A DNA stretch of 64,000 nt from Owenia fusiformis (GCA_903813345.2 CAIIXF020000001.1:43743366-43807365), one strand, 5' to 3'; positions 52,901 to 59,948 are shown, counted from the stretch's first letter. Notes: generated from the letters alone by a model not told the origin. Translations and numbers: made by a program.

Positions 52901-53341
52901 TCTTTGTTCAAAAAATGTCTAAAAATGCAAAAAAAATTTTCACTTCCTGTTTTGTCATTTCCTGTTAACTTCCATAGCACCTTAAACGCGCATGAAATTC
53001 TATGCGCTGCCATAGGCCAATATTAAATATTTTGCATCAAGGACCGAATAGGCACGGACGTTAAACCTAGGGCGGGCCACAAGATATGTCAGATAAGAAA
53101 TAAGGCCCAGACTAGGTTTAACTTGTTGAACTAGGTGTTGATTTGAATGGTGTCCATAAATTCGTGGGTGATAATCGATGTAAGAATATGATGTAAATAT
53201 CAAATGACATGATAATTAGTGAATATTCTCATGCAAATTCAGTGCTGAATAGTTGATAATATATTTACTTACGTCTTCATCACTTTTAATCAGTTTATAG
53301 CCCAATAAAACCTCGTCATACGTCCCTACAACTATTTCCAT
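16912..53341 (-). CDS. PAK1IP1: PAK1IP1, WD40 ribosome-biogenesis factor
   Basis: Ten minus-strand exons join in frame into 369 codons: 53341-53273, 49151-48986, 48213-48093, 25185-25058, 19784-19702, 19357-19295, 18534-18437, 18146-18035, 17520-17355 and 17015-16912 (stop). Every junction is GT..AG and the phases agree. The protein starts [19 protein letters not shown]40 blades contain [52 protein letters not shown] and [14 protein letters not shown]. It ends in an acidic stretch and then a Lys-rich tail ([10 protein letters not shown]). This order and the tail match PAK1IP1 (yeast Mak11), which inhibits PAK1 and acts in 60S ribosome assembly in the nucleolus; the human protein is 392 residues. 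Introns 3 (22.9 kb) and 4 (5.3 kb) hold three genes on the opposite strand. Intron 1 is full of MITEs. Confidence 0.95.
18577..18673. repeat. Minisatellite, unit of about 18 bp
   Basis: About six copies of GGGGATGAGTTGTCCA with single-base changes and one shortened unit lie in a PAK1IP1 intron. It has no coding role. Confidence 0.75.
19921..20529 (-). mobile_element. Degenerate Tc1/mariner element with transposase remnant
   Basis: A 609-bp unit runs from CAGGGTGGGCCAAAAAATGC to its inexact reverse complement (GGCGTTTTTTGGGCTCACTCTG), flanked by TA. On the minus strand the frame around 20472-20218 includes [20 protein letters not shown]. This resembles the C-terminal SPDLNPxEyxVW block of Tc1/mariner transposases, which carries the third catalytic acidic residue in intact enzymes. 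The rest of the transposase is deleted or out of frame, so the element cannot move on its own. It lies in PAK1IP1 intron 4. Confidence 0.7.
21060..21490 (-). mobile_element. ATGCGAGTAG MITE family, reverse-orientation copy
   Basis: This is the reverse complement of the 10983-11315 copy. It starts ATAGACTAGATGCGAATAG and ends CTACCTACTCGCATCTG. It is longer (about 430 bp) because an internal CCGAACGAGCCACCTGGTGG region and a stretch after TTATCTGACC are kept. It lies in PAK1IP1 intron 4, upstream of the UGT gene. Confidence 0.6.
22039..24377 (+). CDS. UDP-glycosyltransferase (UGT), membrane-anchored, ER lumen
   Basis: Two exons (22039-22104 and 22854-24377) join in phase 0 to give 529 residues. 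Exon 1 encodes only a signal peptide ([20 protein letters not shown]) and GK; exon 2 continues VLIQPFPLF, the usual start of mature UGTs. The signature [19 protein letters not shown] at about residues 370-388 binds UDP-sugar, preceded by [13 protein letters not shown] transmembrane helix at about 490-512 is followed by a Lys-containing tail (KSKKLKTA), as expected for a type I ER protein. UGTs conjugate sugars to small lipophilic compounds. The catalytic Asp (LIIFDSL, residue 148) is kept. The position of the catalytic His (H35 in UGT2B7) is Arg35 here (TSRISA). It is nested in PAK1IP1 intron 4 on the opposite strand. The substrate cannot be predicted. Confidence 0.93.
25607..39017 (+). CDS. 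Multidomain serine-protease homologue A with two tandem pseudoprotease domains
   Basis: Fourteen exons join in frame to 852 residues: 25607-25700, 26100-26348, 26557-26733, 26887-27037, 31619-31956, 33460-33566, 33834-34002, 35232-35391, 35550-35881, 36378-36484, 36943-37111, 37460-37657, 38225-38359 and 38845-39017. Order: signal peptide (1-31), VWC-like Cys domain (to 114), TSP1 (to 173), trypsin-like domain 1 (to 428), trypsin-like domain 2 (to 684), TSP1-like (to 750), EGF (to 795), Cys-rich tail ending SKK. Neither protease domain can be active. Domain 1 has TTAQC for TAAHC and GDQGAP for GDSGGP. Domain 2 has TAAIC, NIALL for DIALL, and GDAGAP. Domain 1 starts GEFPW with no RIVGG cleavage site, as in insect clip-domain homologues that act as cofactors in prophenoloxidase cascades. 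Joining the halves at 34002 is inferred; without that splice the first half stops at 34040. It is nested in PAK1IP1 intron 3. Confidence 0.8.
27160..27850 (-). repeat. CCGT-headed dispersed repeat, reverse copy
   Basis: Read on the minus strand, it starts near 27845 with AACGAACGAAGTTCAG, followed by a tetramer run (27720-27815) and then about 150-bp units with a CCATTTTGAAT block. It is the same family as 5749-6640, lying in the intron between exons 4 and 5 of homologue A. The short frame at 27587-27793 is a by-product. Confidence 0.6.
28160..31560 (-). mobile_element. Dead non-LTR retrotransposon (LINE), 3' half of the reverse transcriptase ORF
   Basis: Minus-strand fragments in sequence order give a NYRPIS-like block (about 30850), [20 protein letters not shown] (30735-30530), [19 protein letters not shown] then a VDHTNLL box (30477-30058), and a C-terminal part with [14 protein letters not shown] (28602-28160). 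Jockey/CR1-type reverse transcriptases have FADDTNLL here, so one catalytic Asp has become His. Frameshifts and stops separate the pieces. An insertion of about 1.37 kb (28591-29966) splits the ORF. It sits in an intron of homologue A, in opposite orientation. Confidence 0.85.
28591..29966. mobile_element. Tandem-repeat insertion element with possible Helitron-like end
   Basis: It begins with a hairpin (GGAGGCCCC / GGGGCCTCC) and interrupts the LINE reading frame. Inside are tandem units with a period of 447 bp: ATCTACAAG recurs at 28941, 29388 and 29835. The units carry many TGACCTT and AAGGTCA blocks. The right end has a perfect 7-bp stem hairpin (AAGATTG-CTTG-CAATCTT, 29931-29948) 14 bases before CTAG, resembling a Helitron 3' end. 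The short A/T repeats at the insertion site do not settle whether a duplication was made. Confidence 0.6.
32016..33380. mobile_element. Tc1/mariner-type MITE with long TIRs, split by a hAT-like insertion
   Basis: It begins CAGGGTGGTAAAAAAATGGC and ends GCCACTTTTTTGACCACCCTG, flanked by TA (32014-32015 and 33381-33382). The arms pair over about 250 bp, for example GACCATCAGGCTGATAGTCA with ACTGTCAGTCTGCTGGTTAT. Excluding the insertion at 32277-33085 it is about 550 bp. Related truncated copies are at 39973 and 49247. It lies in an intron of homologue A. Confidence 0.75.
32277..33085. mobile_element. hAT-like non-autonomous element with 8-bp duplication
   Basis: An 809-bp unit with termini CAGAGGTTT and AAACCTCTG is flanked by a perfect direct repeat TCTGCTAT (32269-32276 and 33086-33093). 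The 8-bp duplication and CAG start are the hAT pattern. The ends carry repeated GGTCGC and GGACCACT subterminal motifs, possible transposase binding sites. No transposase frame is seen. Confidence 0.8.
34440..35180. repeat. Unassigned intron stretch with GTTGTTGCATC repeats
   Basis: GTTGTTGCATC occurs at about 34879, 34911, 34932 and 35152. The last is part of a small palindrome with GATGCAACAACAC. The adjoining GCATCACGATACTCCCCAG recurs at about 62130-62150. It lies between the two pseudoprotease halves of homologue A. I find no second signal-peptide, VWC or TSP1 exon here. Confidence 0.45.
36030..36350. repeat. Minisatellite of AGCTGTCTTATATATACAAG type
   Basis: About ten diverged units of 20 to 33 bp with GCTGTCTTATATATACA and GAAGCTATATATAC variants lie in an intron of homologue A. 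Confidence 0.75.
39018..40986. other. Spacer between homologues A and B
   Basis: It holds the probable 3' UTR of homologue A (its first 90 bases resemble the B 3' UTR), AATAAA-type signals near 39873, a poly-G tract at 39674, and a truncated Tc1/mariner-type MITE (39973 to about 40440). I see nothing else coding. Confidence 0.5.
39973..40440. mobile_element. Truncated copy of the 32016 MITE family
   Basis: It starts CAGGGTGGTTAAAAAATGGC after TA and keeps the GACCATCAGACTGATAGTC arm and its inverted partner near 40374. It loses the right terminus after TAAGGGAGTAATTCCCT. Confidence 0.65.
40987..47830 (+). CDS. Multidomain serine-protease homologue B (single pseudoprotease domain)
   Basis: Ten exons join in frame to 572 residues: 40987-41047 (signal peptide [20 protein letters not shown]), 44565-44810 (VWC-like: [17 protein letters not shown]), 45000-45179 (TSP1: [11 protein letters not shown]), 45279-45426, 45539-45867, 46082-46173 and 46552-46720 (trypsin-like), 46903-47088 (TSP1-like), 47253-47387 ([12 protein letters not shown]) and 47658-47830 (Cys tail). 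All junctions between modules are phase 1. His (TTAHC) and Asp (PDIALL) of the triad are kept, but the serine box is GDGGAPLMC, Ser to Gly, as in many insect serine-protease homologues. There is no RIVGG activation site; the domain opens EEFPW. It should be a secreted cofactor or scaffold, perhaps in a defence cascade. An alternative acceptor at 46837 would add 22 residues before the second TSP1-like exon. It is a paralogue of A. Confidence 0.85.
41204..41602. mobile_element. MITE with GGCAATCTGCGCGAGATTC termini
   Basis: The left terminus reads GGCAATCTGCGCGAGATTC and the right is its reverse complement; GGTTCGG/CCGAACC follow inside. It is about 400 bp, in intron 1 of homologue B, and non-coding. 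Confidence 0.7.
41752..43582. mobile_element. DNA element of about 1.8 kb with AAAGGGAATGCRAAGTTT termini
   Basis: AAAGGGAATGCGAAGTTT on the left pairs with AAACTTTGCATTCCCTTT on the right. Subterminal GCATCAATGATGTCAT-like blocks also occur inverted (about 41917 and 43440). A second element lies inside at about 42285-42915. No transposase frame is seen, and the superfamily is uncertain. Confidence 0.6.
42285..42915. repeat. Nested CCGT-headed repeat and CGTACG-rich element
   Basis: CATCGAACGAAGTTCGGAGG and CCGTCCGTCCGTACG give the head seen at 5749. Then a unit from about 42369 (TCAGTCACATTT) to 42915 (AATGTGACATGAGGCT, the inverted terminus) is densely filled with ACCGTACG and GTCGAC-like words, with an internal style like the 808-bp elements at 54701 and 58692. 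Confidence 0.5.
47937..47947 (+). terminator. Probable polyadenylation signals of homologue B
   Basis: Two overlapping AATAAA hexamers lie about 107 bases after the stop codon, in a 3' UTR that resembles the one after homologue A. Confidence 0.55.
48225..48660. repeat. Degenerate ACAAACAAAC/GACAGACAA low-complexity array
   Basis: Loose repeats of ACAAACAAA, AATGAGACA and GACATACAAGCAAG lie in PAK1IP1 intron 2. Minus-strand frames rich in Cys and Leu across it are translations of this simple sequence. Confidence 0.65.
49247..49640. mobile_element. Third, truncated copy of the 32016 MITE family
   Basis: It starts CAGGGTAATCAAAAACC after TA and keeps CATGACCATCAGATTGATAG and the inverted GGAGCATGTTGATCAAAGTG arm. 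The right end is lost near 49640. It lies in PAK1IP1 intron 1. Confidence 0.6.
49848..51165. mobile_element. Palindromic TTAA-type MITE split by a TA-type insertion
   Basis: It begins GGTTCAGCTGGAAAGTAAC after TTAA (49844-49847) and ends GTTATTTTCCAGCTGTACC before TAAA. Its halves are near-complete inverted repeats. A second, uninterrupted copy is at 52233-52637. The insertion at 50213-51126 divides it close to the right end. Confidence 0.75.
50213..51126. mobile_element. Tc1/mariner-type insertion starting CAGTGGGGGACATAAAG
   Basis: A 914-bp unit is flanked by TA. The left end is CAGTGGGGGACATAAAG and the right end is TTTGTCCCCCACTT. Comparison with the intact MITE at 52233 shows the exact insertion point. 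Related sequence occurs at 56450-56752, ending TTTTGTCCCCCACTG, and a related left end at 53774. No intact transposase frame is seen. Confidence 0.75.
51402..51812. mobile_element. Palindromic TTAA-flanked MITE (411 bp)
   Basis: It is a near-perfect foldback. GGTCAGGGTGCATGATGGG on the left matches the reverse complement of CCCAACATGCACCCAGTCC on the right, and the centre is AGAAAATTTTCAGAAATTTT. TTAA lies on both sides (51398-51401 and 51813-51816). This resembles piggyBac-type insertion specificity. Confidence 0.75.
51817..52981. mobile_element. TTAA-flanked foldback element containing another MITE
   Basis: It begins GGTGCAAGAAAGTTAACAGG and ends CCTGTTAACTTCCATAGCACC, with TTAA on both sides (51813-51816 and 52982-52985). 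The arms pair over about 340 bp, for example GGTCAGAATGACCCTAAACA with TGTTTAGGGTCATTCTGACC. The element at 52233-52637 is inserted within it. The left TTAA is shared with the preceding MITE. Confidence 0.75.
52233..52637. mobile_element. Intact palindromic TTAA MITE (405 bp), nested
   Basis: GGTTCAGCTGGAAAGTAAC at the left and GTTACTTTCCAGCTGTACC at the right are flanked by TTAA (52229-52232 and 52638-52641). The two arms of about 190 bp are inverted repeats along nearly their whole length. It is the same family as 49848-51165. Confidence 0.8.
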
Positions 53342-53646
53342 GTTTATTTCGAAATTTTTAAACATGTGAATGTGAAATACGTCATAACTTCTTGTGTTCA
53401 GGTTAAGACTGTATTTGTGGCCAAAATACCACTTTTGTTAATGTAATATAGGAATATTCATTATCTTACCGTTTGGGATTAAAATAAAATTACAGCTTTT
53501 TCTCATCTTAGCGCAAAATATTCGAGATTAAGACATCCCAAAAATAAGTGACGTCACTACACTAGCTACACACTTCCGGAATTTTCCGAGTACAAAAAAA
53601 TTGAGCGCGAGGCAATATTTTAAGATTATATCGTGTATTGTGGACC
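53342..53646. promoter_or_regulatory. Bidirectional promoter, PAK1IP1 / TRNAU1AP-like
   Basis: Only 305 bases separate the divergent start codons. They contain a perfect palindromic CRE, TGACGTCA, at 53549-53556 and an ETS/GABP-type CTTCCGGA at 53573-53580, both common in housekeeping divergent promoters. The same CRE palindrome occurs in the syntaxin/TMEM14 divergent promoter at 1821. Confidence 0.65.
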
Positions 53647-53673
53647 ATGTCACATACGTTATGGATGGGAGAT
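53647..53673 (+). CDS. Candidate first coding exon of TRNAU1AP (SECp43)-like gene
   Basis: ATG at 53647 opens MSHTLWMGD and is followed directly by a strong donor, GTAAGT, in phase 0. Animal TRNAU1AP proteins begin with a few residues and then LWMGDLEPYM, the start of the first RRM, so this exon would end just before LEPYM. TRNAU1AP binds tRNA-Sec and helps selenoprotein synthesis. I found no matching second exon between 53.7 and 64 kb, so the first intron would have to exceed 10 kb. The call rests on nine residues, the donor and the divergent promoter position, and could be chance. Confidence 0.5.
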
Positions 53674-53773
53674 GTAAGTTGTTTATTTTGTTACACTTCT
53701 ACAACATAACCACAGGGAAAGGGATCTACCTTCTTCCATAGATCCCGGCCAGATTCTTTTGTAGATAATCAGT

Positions 53774-53880
53774 ACAGTGGGGATCATAAAGAATTGCAAA
53801 AGCATAGCCGTAGGGACCGGGGGTTCGATGGGTTCGGACGAACCCCCGGTCGGGATTCCCCCCAAAAAATATTTGTGGAG
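53774..53880. repeat. Remnant of CAGTGGGGGACA-type element and a GTTCG repeat
   Basis: CAGTGGGGATCATAAAGAATTG matches the left end of the 50213 element but stops after 30 bases, where a GCCGTAGGGACCGGGGG block like that at 5049 begins. This looks like insertion into, or truncation of, the first repeat. Confidence 0.5.
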
Positions 53881-53949
53881 AATTCATTGCAATAACCAAT
53901 AACATATATTCAATTTATATGACTAGTAGTAGATAAAAATAGTAAATTT

Positions 53950-55652
53950 ACACTTCTCTCCAAAAGATTGGCAACCTCAGGCACGGGGTGGAATTGTTTT
54001 ATTTTGGGAAGACCCCGGAGCATCATGATATTATGCAAAGAAAAAATATCAATAAAAAGCTGCTCCATCTACAGTGAAATAAACCAACTGTCTTAATACT
54101 GATGAAAACATATTTTCTTTCAAATCTGTGCCCCTCCGTTTTTTTTTATTTCAAACAAAAAAATTCTTGCTAAGTCCCCGGGTCTGACAAGTCCTCAAAA
54201 GCAATTATTAAATAATAGAAACATTTTGAAATGAGTTATTATTAAAAGCATATGTATCATTTATAAACACAAGTATTTGATCGAATGGGTATTTATCCAT
54301 CACTTTTTAAGGAAAAATAAATCGATTGCGAAAAAATCAGTTTGGGTTTTTCAGATGCACGTTCATTTCAGAGATCATTTTAAGATTAAAATGTTGCTGT
54401 TTCAGTGTATTAAGTATTTACTCTATTTTCACGAATATCAAACTTTAGTGGATCGCGTTTATGACATTAATTATAATATGTTTAGCAAATAAATGGATTA
54501 AGGGAGGCAATTAGGTGATTATGTCTGTGGTACTAAATACAAGTGTAAAAGGTACACACATTACGTGCAGTGGAAAGTTCTGTCCAATAAAAAGGCCAGG
54601 TGCAGTCATCTTTTGCTGAGGAAAGCAAAGGTGTAAGGAGGATTATATCAAATAAGTCTAGATTTATTATTTCAAATGAGTATTACATTCTCACAGTTAA
54701 CCCCCCTATCACACCAAACTCGTTCTTACCCGTTCTTGCCAGTCCTACGAAAACGTCGTAAAACGGGCTCGATCTGGCTGTGGTCGGGAAATATGTCTGA
54801 AATAATTAGCTTCTTCGTTCTTAAACAGTCTTCAATACGTCCATCTCGTTCGCAGTTCGTTCAGGTCGCACCACGTCGGTGTGCAACGCCGTAGAACGCG
54901 TCCCTTAGTCTAGAAGGTCATCATGACCTGATAACAGAACGGTATGGTCGCAATCGAATTTTGAATCGATTCAAAATTCTAAAATCACATTCCCGTCTGA
55001 GAACGTTCATAAAGTTCGTAAATAGACCTTAGAAAGTTGCAGCTATGTTCATTCCGTTCGCACATAGTTTAGAACCAGTTTTGAAGAACGCAGTGGCAAC
55101 TTGTTTGGTGTGATAGCTATATTTTTGCTAACTCGTTCATAAGCAGTGTTAAATACGTTCTTAATCAGTTTAAACCCGTTTGCAATGAGTTCTACCTCGT
55201 TCTCAACACGTCTTCAGACAGTTCAACTCGTTGTTAAAACGTCCCTAGTAGGATTGAAGTACGACGGTTCCGTTCGTAGTACGTCCAGCTCGTCGTTAGC
55301 ACGTTGTCACTCGTTCTAATTGTAGAACGTGACGACCACGAGAACATTTTGAGCATTGTCTAAGTTCAAGAGGACCTACCCGTTTGAGTACGTTCGATGA
55401 AGTTTGTAAATAGATCCCAAACGGTTCTTAGTACGTCCAGTCCGTTCGTACACAGTTGAAGCCCGTTTTCGAGAACGTAGTGAGAACTAGTTTGGTGTGA
55501 TAGTAGGGTAAGGAAAAAAAGTTCATAATAAAAACTATTTAAAAATCACGTGGTGTACCAATATGCATTGCTTCATGATAATCACTTTTTATTCAAATAT
55601 AAAGAGGAGGCAGGGAGCTTAGGTTGCCAAACTTTTGGAGGGTAGTGTACTT
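53950..55652. mobile_element. TIR element (CTCCAAAAGWTTGGCAACC) split by an 808-bp insertion
   Basis: TACACTTCTCTCCAAAAG near 53950 pairs with CTTTTGGAGGGTAGTGTAC near 55635, with GGCAACC inside each. A third such terminus is near 56405. Without the inserted 54701-55508 unit it would be about 0.9 kb. No transposase frame is recognisable. Confidence 0.55.
54701..55508 (+). mobile_element. Harbinger-like non-autonomous element, copy 1 (808 bp)
   Basis: It starts CCCCCCTATCACACCAAACT and ends AGTTTGGTGTGATAGTAGGG. TAA lies directly on each side (54698-54700 and 55509-55511), the 3-bp duplication typical of PIF/Harbinger. A third CAAGTTG/TTTGGTGTGATAG-type terminus lies inside near 55110. The interior is dense in variants of CGTTCG, ACGTCC and GTTCTTA. 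It is non-coding. Confidence 0.8.
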
Positions 55653-56449
55653 GCCAGAAAGACAGAGGATTGGCCTACCACAAGTTTCAAATCGTGTGTC
55701 TAAAAAGATTTGGCAGCATTCTTGAATAAAATAATAAAACGTTAATTTCTCAAAAACAAATCAAAGTCTATAATGATTCACAAGTTCATCTAAAATGTTT
55801 TCATTTCTCAAAACATTCATGATTCTCGTCATTCATGATAAAACAGCGGAACGGTGATAGAATGTTTCATTTCATATGTAATACAATAATATTTGTCATC
55901 TGTCACTTTTATCGTCAGTACCAATTGAGAGTATTCGTGCAGCCATTACGACTTTTATTGTGCGCCATGATTAAATAGGTATTACATTCTTCAAAAATAT
56001 TTGCTATAAATATACTAGTTTTCAGTACATAACTGTAAGTTCATGAGGTATTACAAAATGAAATATCAAATAAAATTCTTTTGATTTGGATTCTTTTCAA
56101 AAATCATCTAAAAGTGTTGGAAAATAGCATGTGTCTGAATATCTTTGAATGAACTCTAAAGCATGAATTGGGAATGACGATTTATCAATGGTAGCTCGTC
56201 AAAAACATGTTCCTTAGAGATATGTTATAATTTTCCCTTAACAAAAGTTGGCTCAATGTATGCTAACCCTTGATTTGGATTCCATTGAACAATTCAACAA
56301 GTGCAGTAAAATTTAAATGTATGATTTTGCTACCAGATTTCAATATCTTTTCAGTAAAAGATTCACCAAAAACTATTTCAACATAGAAAATCAAATTTAT
56401 GCCAAACTTTTGGAGGGGTGTACATTGTATGTATGACAAATACAAAAAA

Positions 56450-56752
56450 TGCCTTTCAAAATGCTGTTCCGCCATTTCGAAACCTGTTATGAGTAAATAC
56501 GGTAACTGATGTTGCATTCTGGGAGTCAACCGTCCTTGGATACAAACATGGCGATTCATGAAAACATTCATTCGATTTGGTAGGGATTTATCCATTATTT
56601 GCAGGTATGAAGCTTTGGATTCATTTATTGTGCTACTTTAGTGAACGGGAATTATTTTTCTACAGCTTGGGAGAGTTTGAGACACGAAACTTGGAAATAA
56701 GCTCATTGTGACAACTTGTGAACGTTGAGTTTTATTTTTGTCCCCCACTGTA
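56450..56752. repeat. Truncated right half of the CAGTGGGGGACA element
   Basis: It shares TTCCGCCATTTCGAAACCTG, AGCTTTGGATTCATTTATTG and TTTTGTCCCCCACTG with 50470-51126. The left half is absent or displaced. Confidence 0.6.
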
Positions 56753-56755
56753 GAT

Positions 56756-57590
56756 CTACTATTTTTTTCATGGCCTGAGTTCGTCGCTAACATGCTAAAT
56801 ATAAGAGTTAGCTGACGTTTGAGAGTCTGACTTACCTTCTAAAGGTTAGAACCCGAATCTTAATGAAAGCTTATCACCTTTGTTGCGTCGATGATGATGC
56901 ATAAACACAGCATTTGATACAAATTAGTGTAAATGCTTTTCCGACTTTTCATTTTTCATCAATGTTGACTTCCGGGAAGGCGTTGTAGTTATCACGAAAT
57001 AAAGCATTGACCCTTGAACTTTACTTTGTTGATGTGTCAACCAAGCATGTCTGGTGTGAAAATTAAAAGAATATTAAGCAATGTTCTACATCCGCCAAGC
57101 TAAGTGAAGTGTCTAGCCAATATTTGAAATTACCAATTTCAAGTGAAGTACGCAACGAACGAAACTGCGTGATCTACACTCCCACTATTGGTCTGAACAA
57201 AATGCTACGTAGAAATATGAGCCGTCTGCTGTATTAGTCGATTAATGGAGTAAGACCTGTTGGTGATGCTTTATAATTTAGACCAAAACATTGGAGAACA
57301 AACGAACCTGTAAATCGTGAAAACAACGAACAAATATTCGGTTTTCACATATGTTCGGTAATTTTTCGTATTGAAACTTCCGGAACTTACAAGGAAATCA
57401 TTCATTTTCACTGTCCATGATTTACCTCTTGGATGTTGTGGCAAATGCTCCATGGTTGACTGAACAAAGGTGATATGGTTTCATTAAGATTCGGGTTCTA
57501 ACCTTTAGAAGGTAAGTCAGACTCCCAAACGTCAGCTAACTCTTATATTTAGCATGTTAGCGACGAACTCAGGCCATGAAAAAAATAGTA
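56756..57590. mobile_element. Foldback element with about 115-bp TIRs
   Basis: CTACTATTTTTTTCATGGCC at the left pairs with GGCCATGAAAAAAATAGTAG at the right. Pairing continues through GACGAACTCAGG and AGGTTAGAACCCGAATCTTA to about 115 bp per arm. The core of about 600 bp has no convincing gene. Confidence 0.75.
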
Positions 57591-58691
57591 GCTCAATAAA
57601 TATTCCTCAAGATGAGACACCTCAGAAAATTTCAAATTTTAAAATGACGATTATGGAGCCATTTCTGAAAAATATGAGACAAATCATACCTCATTCGAAG
57701 CATCTCGTTATTCTTTAACTTTTTATCACCAATGTTCGTTATTCAAGCAATGCTGCGTTGATAAGAGGCCAAAACAGTGATATTTTATCGTCGGACTCTT
57801 GTCTGTCCAAATCTGAATGGTGCTCCCGTGGTTCCAGAAATGTGACGTCATCAGTACAATGATATTTGGACACACAAGAGTCCGGATCTCGTGAAAAATA
57901 ACTGCATCCATATAGGTTATTTACTCAAACCAAACAAGTAGAAATAGAAAGATGAAGATCTCAGCTATAAAATAAGTGCAAAATCTGTCATGGGGAACCA
58001 GGTACCATTTTGTATAAGGAACATTTTAAAAAGTTTGTCATAATTTTTTGAAATTTTTCAATTTAGTGTCGTATCTTGTGAATTATTCTTTGAGCCTATG
58101 AGATCCTACTACAAAACGATCTGGCCAATATCTGTGCCTTCTTCTATAATATTTTTCAGTTGCTGTCCGACGGTCGAAAAATCCATTTATTTTCTCATTT
58201 GGCCATATTCTTAAGTTTTATCCCCATATATAATAAATTTGGCCCATGACTTATCTACACGTCCTACCTTTCGCCAGAGAGCTGAGAAGAATTATGTCCA
58301 ATCACATTTTCTTCTTCCTAAACCTCTAAATTTCAATATGGTTCAAAATTTTTAAACTATAAATTTGCAATAGAGGCATGGCTGTACTTATTGAATGCTA
58401 TGAGATTGTGGCAAGGCATGGCTGTGTCTCGGGTTAGACACTGCTGGGGGCAGATGTAGAAATAATCAAAAATTGTTGAAAGTAGTTCCTTTTTCAACAT
58501 AGAATAATTTAATTTTCTTTTTCAAATATCATTATAAAATATTTATTCTTTCATGTTTCCTTATAACTATTCCAAAATTCATAAAATATTAGAAGAGATC
58601 TCCAGGGAAGCAATTTTGAGTTAAAGTTTTGTTAAAATTAGTTGTCTATGTCTATGTCAATAATCTGCAAAAGGCTAATAAGCCCATATAA

Positions 58692-59499
58692 CCCTACTAT
58701 CACACCAAACTAGTTCTCACTACGTTCTCGAAAACGGGCTTCAACTGTGTACGAACGGGCTGGACGTACTAAGAACCGTTTGGGATCTATTTACAAACTT
58801 CATCGAACGTACTCGAACGGGTAGGTCCTCTAGAACTTAGACAATGCTCAAAATGTTCTCGTGGTCGTCACGTTCTACAATTAGAACGAGTGACAACGTA
58901 CTAACGACGAGCTGGACGTACTACGAATGGAACTGTCGTACTTCAATCCTACTAGGGACGTTTTAACAACGAGTTCAACTGTCTGAGGACGTGTTGAGAA
59001 CGAGGTAGAACTCATTGCAAACGGGTTTTAACTGATTAAGAACGTATTTAACACTGCTTATGAACGAGTTAGCAAAAATATAGCTATCACACCAAACAAG
59101 TTGCCACTGCGTTCTTCAAAACTGGTTCTAAACTATGTGCGAACGGAATGAACGTAGCTGCAACTTTCTAAGGTCTATTTACGAACTTTATGAACGTTCT
59201 CAGACGGGAATGTGATTTTAGAATTTTGAATCGATTCAAAATTCGATTGCGACCATACCGTTCTGTTATCAGGTCATGATGACCTTCTAGACTAAGGGAC
59301 GCGTTCTACGGCGTTGCACACCGACGTGGTGCGACCTGAACGAACTGCGAATGAGATGGACGTATTGAAGACTGTTTATGAACGAAGTAGCTAATTATTT
59401 TAGACATATTTCCCGACCACAGCCAGATTGAGCCCGTTTTACGACGTTTTCGTAGGACTGGCAAGAACGGGTAAGAACGAGTTTGGTGTGATAGGGGGG
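58692..59499 (-). mobile_element. Harbinger-like non-autonomous element, copy 2 (808 bp, inverted)
   Basis: This is the reverse complement of 54701-55508 with the same length and only scattered differences. It is again flanked by TAA (58689-58691 and 59500-59502). It is inserted in a repeat whose related, uninterrupted form occurs at about 62780-62850. Confidence 0.85.
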
Positions 59500-59948
59500 T
59501 AAAGCAGATATATAATTTAACATTGATAGAATTTGAATAGAATATAATTTAAAACCTGAACATTTAAAAATAGATCTATGGTTTACAACTCATTTTAAAA
59601 TTGAAAGGAACCTTCCTGGTTGCCCCCTGTACCCCCCTAGGAAGTCCCTTTATGTTGAAATACCCTGGGGCGACTGTCAGGCTACCGCGTTGACATCATC
59701 CCTTTTTACCAGTAGTGCAGGCTTGTTGCTGTGCACTGCAACTTACCTCTGGTAAAGATGGGTGATGTCAACACGGTATCCTGATTCCCTTTTCAACATA
59801 TTTCTCTAGTTCACAGCACTAGGGTTTATCGATTAATATGTGCAGAGCAACCAATCAATTTCTCTTGATTTGCTAATCATGTGCCACGAGCATGACTTTT
59901 AAGTTGTCTGAGCACAATTTTCTTCATCTTATTGTATTTCTCTACTTA

